Source of the DNA: Hyalangium gracile
GTDB lineage: Bacteria > Myxococcota > Myxococcia > Myxococcales > Myxococcaceae
Length of the DNA: 64,000 nt
Reading direction: 5' to 3'
Assembly: GCF_020103725.1 (NCBI RefSeq)
Contig: NZ_JAHXBG010000002.1
Span: forward strand, 62,001 to 126,000
In this document: positions 35,639 to 44,896 of the stretch, piece after piece
Layout: each line of letters begins with the position of its first letter
Position numbering within the stretch: position 1 is the stretch's first letter
Translations under genes and position numbers: made by a program
Notes under the pieces: generated by a model
Databases searched by the model: none
Told to the model about the DNA's origin: nothing
What the model saw: the letters and a program-made list of their open reading frames with translations, nothing else

Positions 35639-38449
35639 TCAGCGCGACTTGCGCCTGGCGGGGCGCTGCTTCTGGACGACGCGCGGTGGCGGCGCGGGCT
35701 CCTCGGCATGCGCGCCGAGCCAGGCGTCGATCTCCGCCGCCTCCTTGGGCTTCTCCAGCTTCACGTACAGGGCACGCGCCTTCCGGGCCTCCTCGCGCGC
35801 GGGCTCTGGGGACTTCGCCCCATCCCACAGCGCCTTGGCCAGCGCGAACCCCGTCTGCGCCAGCCCCTCGGGCTCGGTGTCCTCGTAGGACAGCGCCTTG
35901 CGCAGCGGCTCGATGGCCTCGGCGGCATTGCCCTTCGCCAGCAGCGCCTGACCGACGCCGTCGTACGAGTACGAGAGGTCCGGGTGGTCCTCGCCCAACA
36001 CCTTGCGCTTGATCTCCAGGGCCTCGCCGAACGTCTTCACCGCCTCGTCGTAGCGCTTCAGCGCGATGAAGCTCATGCCCAGCTCGTCCAGCGTGTCGGC
36101 CACGGCGGGATGCTCCGGCCCCTGCGTGGCCCGGCGCACCTCGAGCGCCTGCCGCACGTGCGCCAGCGCCTTCTCCAGATCGCCGCTCTCGCGGTACGCG
36201 GTGGCGAGCATGGTGTGGCGCGTGGCCACCTCCGGGTGCTGCTTGCCCTTGGCCGTCTCCGTCTGCCGGAGCGACTCGCTCAGCAGCGCGATGGCGCGCG
36301 GGTAGTCCGCCATGCGCAGCGCGGCCAGGCCCAGCCCGTGGCTCACCTTCGCCCGCTTCGGATCCTCGGGCCCCAGCGTGGACTCCGCCAGCGCGCGGGC
36401 CTTCTCGAAGTAGTCGCGGGACTCCTGGTAGCGGCCCTGCAGCAGCGCCACGTAGCCCAGGTTCCCCATCAGATCGAGCGCCAGCGGCGGCTCGCTGCCC
36501 ACGCGGCCGAGCACCGCCTGCGCCACCTGGCCCCACCGCTTCGCCTCCTCGGGGTGGCCGTTGTTGGCGAAGACGTAGACGAGCTTGGTGAGCACCTCCA
36601 GCCGCACGCGATCGGACCGGCCGGACTCCGCGCTGTCGAAGGCCTGCTCGAGCTGGCGGATGCTGTCCTCCGCCTCGCCAGCCTGCTGGAGCAGCCAGCC
36701 CAGGTGGTAGCGAAGCTCGGCCTCGAGCGGGCGGTACGCGGTGGCGACCACCTCGGGCTCCAGCTTCCGGGCCAGCTCCACGCCGGCCTTGTACCGGCCC
36801 GCGTCGTGGAGCGCCTTCACCTGGGAGAGCTGATCGCCCAGCTTCTCGACGCTGGCGCGCAACGCCGCGTCCGCAGGCAGCGGAGGCTGCTCGGCCAGCG
36901 AGGCGATGTCCTGGCAGGGCTGGAGCGAGGGCAGCGCCGCGGCGGCATCCACCGCGCGCTCCACCACCTTGGCGTCCGCCTCGGCCAGCAGGCCCGTCAG
37001 CGCCGCGAGATCCTTGCGGCGCCGATCCAGGCACACCATGCGCATGGAGAGCAGCTCCTCGGTCTGCTCTCCGCGCACGCGGGTGGCCTCGCAGGCCTCG
37101 GTGTGCATGCTCGACCAGGCGCCCGCGTAGCCATCCAGGGCGCGCACCACCTTGAGGGCCGTCTCCGCCGCGAAGGGCTTGCCGGTGGCCGCGAAGGCCG
37201 CCTCCAGCTTCTGCCGCGTCTCCGGGCTCCACGCGGAGGCCACCAGCGCCTGCGAGCCCGCGCACACCCGGCTCTGCTGGTACATGAACCCGCCCACGCC
37301 GAGCGAGGCCAGCGCCATGGCGCCCACCGCCGCCAGCGCACCCCGCCGCTGCACGCTGCGCTGCTGCTGCGCGAGCGCCTCCAGCAGCGCCTCCATGGAG
37401 GGGAAGCGATCCTCGGGGTTCAGCGACAGCCCGCGCATCACCGCGCGGCGGACCGAGGAGGGGATCTTCGCGTTCGCGGGCGGCTCCTTGGCGGCGGTGG
37501 AGTGCGGCAGCTGGCGCCACACCTCACCCGTGCCGGCCGAGGCCCTCGAGGTCTGCGCCGCCGTCCGGGCCACCTGCCGCGGCTCGAAGGGCCGCTTGCG
37601 GTACAGCGCCCAGTACAGCGAGGCGCAGAAGCTGAACTGGTCCGCGCGCCCGTCCACGCCCTCGCCCAGGTACTGCTCGGGAGGCATGTACTGGGGGGTG
37701 CCCATGATGACGTTGCTGTCGGGCAGCTCCAGCGCCACCGGCTCGCCGGAGCGCTCCTCGCGCGCCTCGAGCTCGCCCGCCAGGCTCTGCTCCTCGGCCT
37801 CGGCCAGCTCGGCGAGCCGGGCCAGGCCGAAGTCCAGCACGCACACGCGCCCGGTCTCGCCGACGAGCACGTTGGCCGGCTTGAAGTCCCGGTGCACCAG
37901 GCCCGCCTTGTGCGCCGCCATCAGCCCGCGGCCCGCCTCCAGGAAGACGCGGAGGACCTCCTGCCAGGTGTGCTGCTCCTTGCGGATCCACGTGCTGAGG
38001 GTGCGGCCCTGGATGAACTCCATGGCCACGAAGACCTGGTTGTAGAAGGTCCCCACGTCGTAGACGGAGATGACGTTGGGGTGGGAGATGCGGGCCATGG
38101 CCTGGGCTTCCCGCAGCATCCAGGCGCGCGCCGTGTGCCCGTCGGGCGTCTGCTTGTCGGGGCGCAGCAGCTTGAGCGCCACCTTGCGATCCAGGTCGGG
38201 ATCGTAGGCCGAGTACACCACGCCCATGCCGCCCTGCCCCAGGGGCTTGAGCAGCACGTAGCGCTCGATGCGCGTGCCGCGTGGCAGCTCGTAGTTCTCC
38301 TCCGGGCCCTCGATCGAGGGCTGGGACGCGGAGGCGGAAGACATCCCGGGCCGGGAGCGCGCGGACGGCGGCCGCTCCTCGCGGGTCGGCATGTCGGCGT
38401 CAGCCTCGGGCCCGGGGCGAGGCCGGGGCTCGGTCTTGGAATCCTCCAT
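35639..38449 (-). CDS. Ser/Thr protein kinase with C-terminal TPR array
   Basis: The 936-residue protein has a disordered N-terminus (1-60), a Hanks kinase with GQGGMG (71-76), Lys93, HRDFKPAN (186-193) and DFG (206-208), a membrane helix (about 370-389) and about nine tetratricopeptide repeats between residues 590 and 900. The kinase faces the cytoplasm and the TPR part the periplasm. This architecture is typical of myxobacterial kinases thought to sense protein partners through the TPRs. The last 20 residues are very basic. Nothing nearby shows the substrate. Confidence 0.93.
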   Translation of the reverse strand: MEDSKTEPRPRPGPEADADMPTREERPPSARSRPGMSSASASQPSIEGPEENYELPRGTRIERYVLLKPLGQGGMGVVYSAYDPDLDRKVALKLLRPDKQTPDGHTARAWMLREAQAMARISHPNVISVYDVGTFYNQVFVAMEFIQGRTLSTWIRKEQHTWQEVLRVFLEAGRGLMAAHKAGLVHRDFKPANVLVGETGRVCVLDFGLARLAELAEAEEQSLAGELEAREERSGEPVALELPDSNVIMGTPQYMPPEQYLGEGVDGRADQFSFCASLYWALYRKRPFEPRQVARTAAQTSRASAGTGEVWRQLPHSTAAKEPPANAKIPSSVRRAVMRGLSLNPEDRFPSMEALLEALAQQQRSVQRRGALAAVGAMALASLGVGGFMYQQSRVCAGSQALVASAWSPETRQKLEAAFAATGKPFAAETALKVVRALDGYAGAWSSMHTEACEATRVRGEQTEELLSMRMVCLDRRRKDLAALTGLLAEADAKVVERAVDAAAALPSLQPCQDIASLAEQPPLPADAALRASVEKLGDQLSQVKALHDAGRYKAGVELARKLEPEVVATAYRPLEAELRYHLGWLLQQAGEAEDSIRQLEQAFDSAESGRSDRVRLEVLTKLVYVFANNGHPEEAKRWGQVAQAVLGRVGSEPPLALDLMGNLGYVALLQGRYQESRDYFEKARALAESTLGPEDPKRAKVSHGLGLAALRMADYPRAIALLSESLRQTETAKGKQHPEVATRHTMLATAYRESGDLEKALAHVRQALEVRRATQGPEHPAVADTLDELGMSFIALKRYDEAVKTFGEALEIKRKVLGEDHPDLSYSYDGVGQALLAKGNAAEAIEPLRKALSYEDTEPEGLAQTGFALAKALWDGAKSPEPAREEARKARALYVKLEKPKEAAEIDAWLGAHAEEPAPPPRVVQKQRPARRKSR

Positions 38450-38489
38450 GGGCCCGGCATCCTAGGACATGGGGCAAGGCCCCTACGCC

Positions 38490-40178
38490 CTAGAATCCAT
38501 CCCCCCACATCTTCTTGCCGACACCCGGATCCTTCTTGTCCATCCGCTCGATCAGCTCCAGCACGCGGCGATCGCGGGGGGAGTCGCTCTTCTCGAGCTT
38601 CTCTAGGGTCTCGTAGGCGCTCAGGTCTCCGCGCGCCTTGCCCTGACGCAGCTCGCGAGCGAACTCCTCCACGTCCTTGTCCTTCGGCGTCACGGACTCG
38701 GTCTTGTCGGAGCGCCGCGGGCCGTGCCTGTCCCCGTAGCGGACGTCCAGGTGGTAGTTGTTGCGCCGCTCGTTGGCCTCCATCTTGGAGTTCTGCTGCT
38801 CCGTCGTCGGCTCCTTGAACTCGGTGTCGACGCCCTCGAACAGCTCGTCCGTGGCCGTGAAGGCATCGGGGTTGGGGTTCTCCAGGGCGGCGGCGGTGGC
38901 GGCAGCCTCCTTCGTGGTGGTGGCTACGAACTCGGCCAGGGAGACCGTCTTGTCGGCCGCCGCAGCCACCGTCGCCTTCTCGTCCACCGTGGGCTTCTTC
39001 TCGGGCGCCAGCGTCACAGCGGGCATCTCCACCGCCGTGGGCCTCTTCTCAGGCGCCAGCGTCAGCGCGGGCCGCTCCCCTGTCGCGGGCCTCTTCTCGA
39101 GCGTCGGGGTCGCCGGCAGCTCCGTGAGCGAGGGCTTGCGGGCCAGCGTCGGACCGATGACGGGCATCTCCGAGCGGGTCGGCGTCCGGGGCGCCACCGC
39201 CGGCAGCTCCGTGAGCGAGGGCTTGCGGGCCAGCGTCGGACCGATGACAGGCATCTCCGAGCGGGTCGGCGTCCGGGGTGCCACCGCCGGCAGCTCCGTG
39301 AGCGAGGGCTTGCGCGCCAGCGTCGGGCCGATGACGGGCATGTCCGACTGGGTCGGCGTCCGGGGCGCCACCGCCGGCAGCTCCTGCGTGGTGGGCGTCC
39401 TGGCCAGCGTGGGGCTGATGACGGGCATGCCCTCCTGGGACAGCGTCCGAGGCGCCACGGCGCCCTCCGCGCTGACGGGAGACGAGACCGACTCGGAGCC
39501 CTTGCCCTCGGAAGCGGCCGCGGCGACGGCGCCGACGGCGGCGGCAATGGACGCCTTGGCTCCCAGGAGCTTGCTGGACTCCGACGGGCTGGCGACCGGG
39601 ATCAGCATGCCCCCATCCGGCGGGGCGCGGAGAACGGCCTCCTGAAGCTGCTTGGGAGACACCGCATACGGCCGGTTGTGCAGCGGATCGGAGATGATGT
39701 AGTCGCCGTTCCGCGTCATCCCCTGGATCAGCACGTAGTGCGCGCTGTCCTGGCGCGCCCTCGGATCTCTCGTGCGGACCTGGGCGATGACCATGTGGCC
39801 CTGGTTCAGGTGCTGCTTCAGCTCCGCATCGCTGTAGTTGGCGCCCAGCGCGTCGCCGGCCAGGGGCACATTCACGCGCTCGAGCATCTTCGTCACGCCC
39901 TCGGGGTCGGTCCCGTTGCGGGTGACGATGTCATGGCCGAGCTGGCTGATGAGCTGGGCGTCGGTGAGGTCCCCCATGCTCCCGTGCCCCCGCGCCACCA
40001 TGGCCACCACGGCCGGAGCGCAGTTGTAGGCACCGTTCACATAGTCCTTGTCGGCCCCTCGGGGATGGAGCTGATTGACCTGGGGAATGGGCTTCCACCC
40101 CTTGGCGGCAGCTTCTGCGCCCAGGGGTGCGGAGGAAGCTCGCGATACATCGGTCCGGAAACGGAGGTGGAAGGACAT
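38490..40178 (-). CDS. C39-like papain-fold protease with tandem Pro-rich repeats
   Basis: The 562-residue protein has an N-terminal C39-type domain (25-195): catalytic Cys53 in YNCAPAVVAM, His147 in SAHYVLIQG and Asp164 in ISDPLHNRP. There is no signal peptide and no ABC transporter part. Residues 250-357 hold four copies of a 29-residue Pro/Thr repeat (MPVIGPTLARKPSLTELP), followed by 16-residue units around LAPEKRPT and an Ala-rich acidic segment. The C-terminal 90 residues are highly charged. C39 domains cleave after double Gly in leader peptides; free-standing forms have other roles. The substrate is unknown. Confidence 0.72.
   Translation of the reverse strand: MSFHLRFRTDVSRASSAPLGAEAAAKGWKPIPQVNQLHPRGADKDYVNGAYNCAPAVVAMVARGHGSMGDLTDAQLISQLGHDIVTRNGTDPEGVTKMLERVNVPLAGDALGANYSDAELKQHLNQGHMVIAQVRTRDPRARQDSAHYVLIQGMTRNGDYIISDPLHNRPYAVSPKQLQEAVLRAPPDGGMLIPVASPSESSKLLGAKASIAAAVGAVAAAASEGKGSESVSSPVSAEGAVAPRTLSQEGMPVISPTLARTPTTQELPAVAPRTPTQSDMPVIGPTLARKPSLTELPAVAPRTPTRSEMPVIGPTLARKPSLTELPAVAPRTPTRSEMPVIGPTLARKPSLTELPATPTLEKRPATGERPALTLAPEKRPTAVEMPAVTLAPEKKPTVDEKATVAAAADKTVSLAEFVATTTKEAAATAAALENPNPDAFTATDELFEGVDTEFKEPTTEQQNSKMEANERRNNYHLDVRYGDRHGPRRSDKTESVTPKDKDVEEFARELRQGKARGDLSAYETLEKLEKSDSPRDRRVLELIERMDKKDPGVGKKMWGDGF
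39108..39431 (-). repeat. 87-bp in-frame tandem repeat inside the C39-like gene
   Basis: Copies lie at 39345-39431, 39258-39344, 39171-39257 and about 39108-39170 (partial). The middle two are almost identical at the DNA level, so copy number could change by slippage or recombination without breaking the frame. Confidence 0.9.
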
Positions 40179-40270
40179 AGTTCAGAGGCCTTCGGTCGAT
40201 CGGATGCGCCAATCCTCCTTTTCGTACTTGCAGGACAAAAGTTTCCTGCCCCCCCTGCGATTTCTCCGGA

Positions 40271-41044
40271 TCAGGCCGGCCGGGCCCCGGCGTCTGCGTC
40301 CGGAGCGGCGCCCGTCAGGGGGAGCAGCTTCGCCCGGAGGGCCAGGATCTGTTCACGAGCCAACTGCTTGAGCCGCTCCACGTCCGCCAGCGTCATCCCC
40401 TGGGTGGAGATGGGGGTCCCCACCGTCACCAGTCCTCGGGAGGTAGCGAACCGCCAGGAGTGCTTGGGCAGTGCCCGCCGCGTGCCGCTCACCGCCAGCG
40501 GCAGCACGTCCGCGCCCGTCTCGATGGCCAGGCGGAACGCCCCGTCCTTGAAGGGCAACAGCTCATCGGTCTTCGAGCGGGTGCCCTCGGGGAAGATCAT
40601 CACCGGCATCCCCTTGGCGAGCCACCTGGCGCACTGCGCCATGGCGCCCTTGGCGGACCCCTGGTCTCCGCGCGTCACGGGGATGTCCCCGGCCAGCCAC
40701 ATGCTCCAGCCGACGGCGGGGATCTTGAAGAGGCTGGCCTTGCCCAGCCACTTCATCTCCCAGGGCAGATAGGAGATGAGGAAGGGGTCCGCGTTGGACT
40801 CGTGGTTGCTGACCACCACCGTGCGCGGCGACAGGCGCTTGGGCACGGGGCCATGGACGCCAAAGCGCCAGAAGGGCGTCAGCTTCGAGGCCGTCACTCC
40901 GATCAGCCGGAAGCACCGCCCGGCGATCACCTTGCGGCGATCGAAGGGCCAGGTGACGACGGCGACCACGAACTGGACGAAGAAGCCCACCAGGGCGACG
41001 AGGCCAATCTCCAGCCACGTATAGATCGAGAGCAGAGCATTCAT
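40271..41044 (-). CDS. plsC: 1-acyl-sn-glycerol-3-phosphate acyltransferase
   Basis: The 257-residue protein has an N-terminal hydrophobic region (5-35) and the PlsC motifs: NHESNAD (the HX4D motif, about 80-86), GDIPVTRGDQGSAKGAM, and FPEGTRS (about 150-156) with VLPLAVSGT. It would acylate lysophosphatidate to phosphatidate at the inner membrane, or act on another lyso-acceptor. It is followed downstream on the same strand by the C39-like gene (92-bp gap with a 6-bp hairpin at 40230-40249) and preceded by xth with 15 bp between, so xth-plsC are probably co-transcribed. Confidence 0.88.
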   Translation of the reverse strand: MNALLSIYTWLEIGLVALVGFFVQFVVAVVTWPFDRRKVIAGRCFRLIGVTASKLTPFWRFGVHGPVPKRLSPRTVVVSNHESNADPFLISYLPWEMKWLGKASLFKIPAVGWSMWLAGDIPVTRGDQGSAKGAMAQCARWLAKGMPVMIFPEGTRSKTDELLPFKDGAFRLAIETGADVLPLAVSGTRRALPKHSWRFATSRGLVTVGTPISTQGMTLADVERLKQLAREQILALRAKLLPLTGAAPDADAGARPA

Positions 41045-41059
41045 GGATGGCCGGAGCAG

Positions 41060-41842
41060 TTACCGGATCTTCGGATCCAGATCCACGCTCACCGGACAGT
41101 GATCGGAACCAAACACCTCGGGGTGGATGGCCGCGCGCTTCACGAAGGGCATGGCGCCGTGCGAGGCCAGCACGTAGTCCAGCCGCCAGCCGATGTTGCG
41201 CGCCCGCGCATCCAGCCGCTGCGTCCACCAGGAGTAGTGCCCGCCGCCCTTGTTGAAGAAGCGGAAGGTGTCCACCCAGCCGGCGCGGATCCACCGGTCG
41301 AACTCCTCGCGCTCCTCGGGGCGGAAGCCGCTCGTCTCGCGGTTGTCCTTGGGGCGGGCCAGGTCGATCTCCTGATGCGCCGTGTTGAAGTCGCCCACGA
41401 CGAGGATGCGCTCGCCATCCCGGCGCGCCTTCTCCAGCCGATCGAAGAGCCGGCGGTAGAAGTCCAGCTTGAAGGGGATGCGGCTGTTGTCCCGGTTCTT
41501 GCCGTTGCCGTTGGGGAAGTAGGCGTTGACGATCGTCAGCCGGCCGAAGCGCGCCACCTGCAGGCGCCCCTCCACGTCCACCTCCTTCAAGCCCAGCTTC
41601 GTCTCCACGTCATCCGGCGCGTCCCGAGCGAACAGGCCCACGCCGCTGTAGCCGGGGCGCTCGGCGGAGACGAAGTGCGTGCGCCAGCGCTTCAGGGCCC
41701 GCAGCTCCTCGGGGATCTGCTCTTCTCGGGCGCGGACCTCCTGCACCGCCACCACGTTGGCCCGCGCCCCGGTGAGCCAGCGCTCGAACCCCTTCTTGTG
41801 GACCGACCTCAGCCCATTGACGTTCCAGGAGACGACTCGCAC
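41060..41842 (-). CDS. xth: Exodeoxyribonuclease III (AP endonuclease family)
   Basis: The 260-residue protein matches the ExoIII family throughout: VVSWNVNGLRS at the start, AVQEVRA, YSGVGLFAR, NAYFPNGNGKNRDNSRIPFKL, the catalytic GDFNTAH, GWRLDYVLAS and the final GSDHCPVSVDL. It is a metal-dependent phosphodiesterase that cuts DNA 5' to abasic sites in base-excision repair. The usual ExoIII Q-E reads VQEV, as in many bacteria. It lies 43 bp downstream of the alpha/beta hydrolase start region on the same strand. Confidence 0.95.
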   Translation of the reverse strand: MRVVSWNVNGLRSVHKKGFERWLTGARANVVAVQEVRAREEQIPEELRALKRWRTHFVSAERPGYSGVGLFARDAPDDVETKLGLKEVDVEGRLQVARFGRLTIVNAYFPNGNGKNRDNSRIPFKLDFYRRLFDRLEKARRDGERILVVGDFNTAHQEIDLARPKDNRETSGFRPEEREEFDRWIRAGWVDTFRFFNKGGGHYSWWTQRLDARARNIGWRLDYVLASHGAMPFVKRAAIHPEVFGSDHCPVSVDLDPKIR

Positions 41843-41885
41843 GCGGTGCTTATGGCGTGTGGGCCCCTGGCCGGTCCAGTCGAAA

Positions 41886-42830
41886 TCACGGCGCCATGGA
41901 GGCCGGCTCGATCCCCTGCTCCACCAGGAAGGACCGGACGGCGTCGGCGATCTCGCTGCCGGCCTCCACCAGCCCCGCGTGCCCCGCGTCCCTCACCAGC
42001 AGCCAGCGCGCCTGGGGCAGCACCTGGCGCATCTGCAGCATGTCGCTGAGCGGGACGATGAAGTCGTTCTCGGCCGCGATGATCTGCGTGGGTACCTGCA
42101 CCCGGGCCAGCACGTCCCAGGCGTGGCCCTCGAAGAGGCCCTGGAACGTCTTCCAGAAGGCCTCGGGGCTCATCCGGTGCACGGCGGCGAAGAACTCGTC
42201 GAGGTCCGCGCGCGGAGCCCGGGCTCGTAGCGTCCCCGTCAGGCGGCCGGCCGGGTAGGCGAGTCGGCTGGTCAGGAAGGCACGCACCAGGGGGGAGGCC
42301 CAGGGCACCAGCGGCGTGGACGCACCCACGGCCTGCCGCACCGTGCTCAGCCCGATTCGCGCCCACCGCTCCTGCCTCCAGGCCCACATCACCCCGGGAG
42401 CCCCCGCGATCAGCGTCAGCGCGGGGAACAGCTCCGGCCGCCGGCGGTACAGCTCCAGGACGACGCGCACGCCCATGGAGAAGGCGATGTGGTGCGGCGG
42501 CCGCCCGTCTCCCCGCCGCATCATGTCCTCGATGACACGCTCCAGATCGTCCACGTGGGTGGCGACGGAGTAGTCCCCATTCCGGGACTCCTCGCTGTGC
42601 CCGTGGCCCCGGTAGTTCCAGTGCACCACCCGGTGGTCCTGCTCGAGGTTGGCGACGATGTAGCGCCAGAAGTTCTCCGAGGTGCCGATGCCGTTGGTCA
42701 GCAGCACCGGAGGCCGGGAGGCCATCTCCCGCTCCGAGTCCTCCTCGGGCAGATCGCCGCAGTGCGTGTGGTACGCGACCCGGGTGCCATCCGGGGCGGA
42801 GACGAAGCGGGTGACGCGGCGGTAGGGCAT
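41886..42830 (-). CDS. Alpha/beta hydrolase
   Basis: I start at ATG 42830 (MPYRRVTRF, 314 residues); the frame is open much further upstream but that part overlaps the aldo/keto reductase gene. The fold is complete: VLLTNGIGTSENFW (oxyanion region), WNYRGHGHSE, nucleophile Ser118 in IAFSMGVRV, acid Asp in AAENDFIVPL and His in RDAGHAGLVEAG. It lacks a signal peptide. Substrates in this family are esters, lactones or other small molecules and cannot be assigned here. Confidence 0.9.
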   Translation of the reverse strand: MPYRRVTRFVSAPDGTRVAYHTHCGDLPEEDSEREMASRPPVLLTNGIGTSENFWRYIVANLEQDHRVVHWNYRGHGHSEESRNGDYSVATHVDDLERVIEDMMRRGDGRPPHHIAFSMGVRVVLELYRRRPELFPALTLIAGAPGVMWAWRQERWARIGLSTVRQAVGASTPLVPWASPLVRAFLTSRLAYPAGRLTGTLRARAPRADLDEFFAAVHRMSPEAFWKTFQGLFEGHAWDVLARVQVPTQIIAAENDFIVPLSDMLQMRQVLPQARWLLVRDAGHAGLVEAGSEIADAVRSFLVEQGIEPASMAP

Positions 42831-42941
42831 GGGCCTGGGAATAGATGGGGAGGCACTCCCCAGGGTGCAAGCACCCCTGGCTGCCCACCAGCCCTCCTCG
42901 CGACGCTGGACGTCGTGCCCCGGGGCGCCGAGAGTGTGCTC

Positions 42942-43934
42942 ATGAGCACTTCCGATGCCCGGCTGGCTCCCTGGCTTGCTCCCCGCCCCACCGGGGAGTC
43001 CCGTCCGCCCGTGCTGTCCCTGGGGACGATGAACTTCGGCAAGCGCACCCCTGCCCCCGAGGCCAGGCGCATCGTCGACCGGGCCCTGGAGCGGGGCGTA
43101 CGGTTCTTCGACACGGCCAACGTGTATGGCAACGGAGAGTCGGAGCGCATCCTGGGACAGGCGCTCCGGGGCCGGCGCGCCGAGGTGGGGATCGCGACGA
43201 AGGTGGGCCTCCTGCGGATGCAGGGGCGTCCGGAGGGGCTGTCCGCCGCGCGCGTGGAGCGGGCCCTGGAGGAGAGCCTGGAGCGGCTGGGCACCGACTA
43301 CGTGGACCTCTTCTATCTGCACCAGCCGGATCCAGCCACGCCCATCGAGGAGACGCTGGAGGCCGTGGGCCGCGTGCTCCGGGCGGGCAAGGCGCGCCAC
43401 TGGGGCGTGTCCAACTTCGGCGCGTGGCGGATCCTGGAGCTGGACACGCTCTGTGATGCGCGAGGCCTGCCCCGCCCCGCCGTCTCCCAGGTGCTCTACA
43501 ACCTGCTCGTGCGCCAGATCGAGCTGGAGTACCTGCCCTTCACCCGCCGCTACCCGGTGCACACCACCGTCTACAACCCGCTCGCGGGCGGAGTGCTCGT
43601 GGGCCGCTACACCCCCGGCGCTCCCCCGCCCCCGGACTCCCGGCTCAGCTCCAACCGGATGTACCAGGGCCGCTACGGCTCGGATCGGCTGCTCGAGCAG
43701 GTGGAGCCCCTGCGCGAGGTGGCCCAGGCCGAGGGCATGGATCTGGTGACGCTGGCCTACGCGTGGCTCGCGAACCGCCCGGGGGTGGACTCCATCCTGG
43801 TGGGCCCTGGCTCCGTGGAGCACCTGGACGCCGCGCTGGAGGCCTGCGCCCGCTCCGTGTCCCCGGCGGGGCTGACGCGGCTCGACGCGCTCCACCAGGC
43901 CTTCGTGGGCACGGATGCCCGCTACGCGAGATGA
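42942..43934 (+). CDS. Aldo/keto reductase
   Basis: The 330-residue protein starts at ATG 42942 (MSTSDARLAP). The catalytic tetrad is intact: Asp57 and Tyr62 in FFDTANVYGNGES, Lys87 in IATKVGLL and His127 in YLHQPDP. The NADPH site is seen in GVSNFGAWRI and ILVGPGSVEHL. The family resembles the YajO/potassium-channel-beta type reductases. Its stop overlaps the ATG of the PhyH dioxygenase, so the two are probably in one pathway, perhaps modifying an alcohol, sugar or polyketide-like molecule. Confidence 0.93.
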   Translation: MSTSDARLAPWLAPRPTGESRPPVLSLGTMNFGKRTPAPEARRIVDRALERGVRFFDTANVYGNGESERILGQALRGRRAEVGIATKVGLLRMQGRPEGLSAARVERALEESLERLGTDYVDLFYLHQPDPATPIEETLEAVGRVLRAGKARHWGVSNFGAWRILELDTLCDARGLPRPAVSQVLYNLLVRQIELEYLPFTRRYPVHTTVYNPLAGGVLVGRYTPGAPPPPDSRLSSNRMYQGRYGSDRLLEQVEPLREVAQAEGMDLVTLAYAWLANRPGVDSILVGPGSVEHLDAALEACARSVSPAGLTRLDALHQAFVGTDARYAR

Positions 43935-44746
43935 GCATGCTGAGCGTGGATCCCAGCGGCTTCGATGTGGCCTCGGCGCTCGCGCACTACGCCGAGCACG
44001 GCTACGCCCGGCTGGGCAAGGTGCTGGACGACACGGGCCTGGAAGCCCTGCGGGAGCGCGCGGACGATCTGATGCTGGGTCGCGTGGCGTACCCGGGCCT
44101 CTTCTTCCAGATGGACGCGCCCTCCGGCCGCTACGAGGACGCGCCGCTGGGGCTGGGCTGGCAGGGGCCGTCGCTCGACTACCGCAAGCTGGAGAAGCTG
44201 GAGCTGGATCCACGCTTCCGGGCGTGGCTGGAGAACCCCCTCTTCGAGCGCATCGCCCGCGCCGTCATCCCGGACGACATCGTCCTGTACCGTGCCATCC
44301 TCTTCCACAAGGGCCAGGCCGGCGGCAGCAACCTGCCCTGGCACCAGGATGGGGGCCGGCTCTGGGGCATCTCCCAGGAGCCCGAGCTGCAGATCTGGAC
44401 CGCCCTGGACGACGCGCCCGTGGATGGCGGCTGCCTGGAGGTGGTGCCCGGGACCCACCGCGGCGGGCTCGTCACCCCGCTGGGTGGCGTCATCCCTCCG
44501 GACCGCGTGGCAGCCGCTGACGCCGAGGCCCGCCGGCTGCTCCTGCCCGTCCAGGCAGGCGAGGTGCTGCTCATCCACAACCACATCTGGCACCGCTCCG
44601 GGCCGAGCCGCACCGGGCAGCGCCGCCGCGCCTTCTCCACCTGCTACATGAGCGCGAAGACGCGGTGTGTGCGGAAGAAGAAGGCCCCGCGCGTCTTCCC
44701 TCCCGTCTTCCGCCGCGAGCCGGGAGACACGCCACCTGGAAGGTAG
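43931..44746 (+). CDS. Phytanoyl-CoA dioxygenase (PhyH) family protein
   Basis: The ATG overlaps the reductase stop by 4 bases. The 271-residue protein has the iron-binding facial triad His138-x-Asp140 in LPWHQDGG and His221 in HIWHRSG, and an Arg for 2-oxoglutarate in the following RTGQRRRAFS. PhyH-family enzymes hydroxylate substrates with Fe(II), O2 and 2-oxoglutarate. The C-terminus is basic. Pairing with an aldo/keto reductase suggests hydroxylation and reduction of the same compound. Confidence 0.9.
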   Translation: MSMLSVDPSGFDVASALAHYAEHGYARLGKVLDDTGLEALRERADDLMLGRVAYPGLFFQMDAPSGRYEDAPLGLGWQGPSLDYRKLEKLELDPRFRAWLENPLFERIARAVIPDDIVLYRAILFHKGQAGGSNLPWHQDGGRLWGISQEPELQIWTALDDAPVDGGCLEVVPGTHRGGLVTPLGGVIPPDRVAAADAEARRLLLPVQAGEVLLIHNHIWHRSGPSRTGQRRRAFSTCYMSAKTRCVRKKKAPRVFPPVFRREPGDTPPGR

Positions 44747-44756
44747 GGCAAGAGGG

Positions 44757-44867
44757 CTGACCTGGCCGACCGCCACCATCGAAGGCCCCTATGCCTTCTA
44801 TGACAAGATGGCGAGCGGTTTCGCCCGGGAACACGCCAACAGGCTCCTGGCCGCCTGGAGCAACTAA
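44757..44867 (+). pseudogene. Possible 3' gene fragment
   Basis: Between the PhyH stop and the toxin cassette one frame reads ATIEGPYAFYDKMASGFAR and ends AANRLLAAWSN-like before TAA, protein-like in composition but with no start or Shine-Dalgarno. It may be the remnant of a gene cut off when the neighbouring cassette arrived. The alternative is chance. Confidence 0.2.
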
Positions 44868-44896
44868 CATCCTCGCGGTGGCATCAGGCCCGGAAC

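Noticed and set aside
35708-38818. A 1036-codon plus-strand frame.
   Set aside because: Antisense to the TPR kinase and made of Leu/Arg/His low complexity; the kinase on the other strand has every motif.
39108-39431. Possible CRISPR-like array, because repeats are regular.
   Set aside because: The units are in-frame 87-bp coding repeats without spacers.
42831-44213. N-terminal extension of the alpha/beta hydrolase frame to 775 residues.
   Set aside because: This part is antisense to the aldo/keto reductase and PhyH genes and has no hydrolase features.
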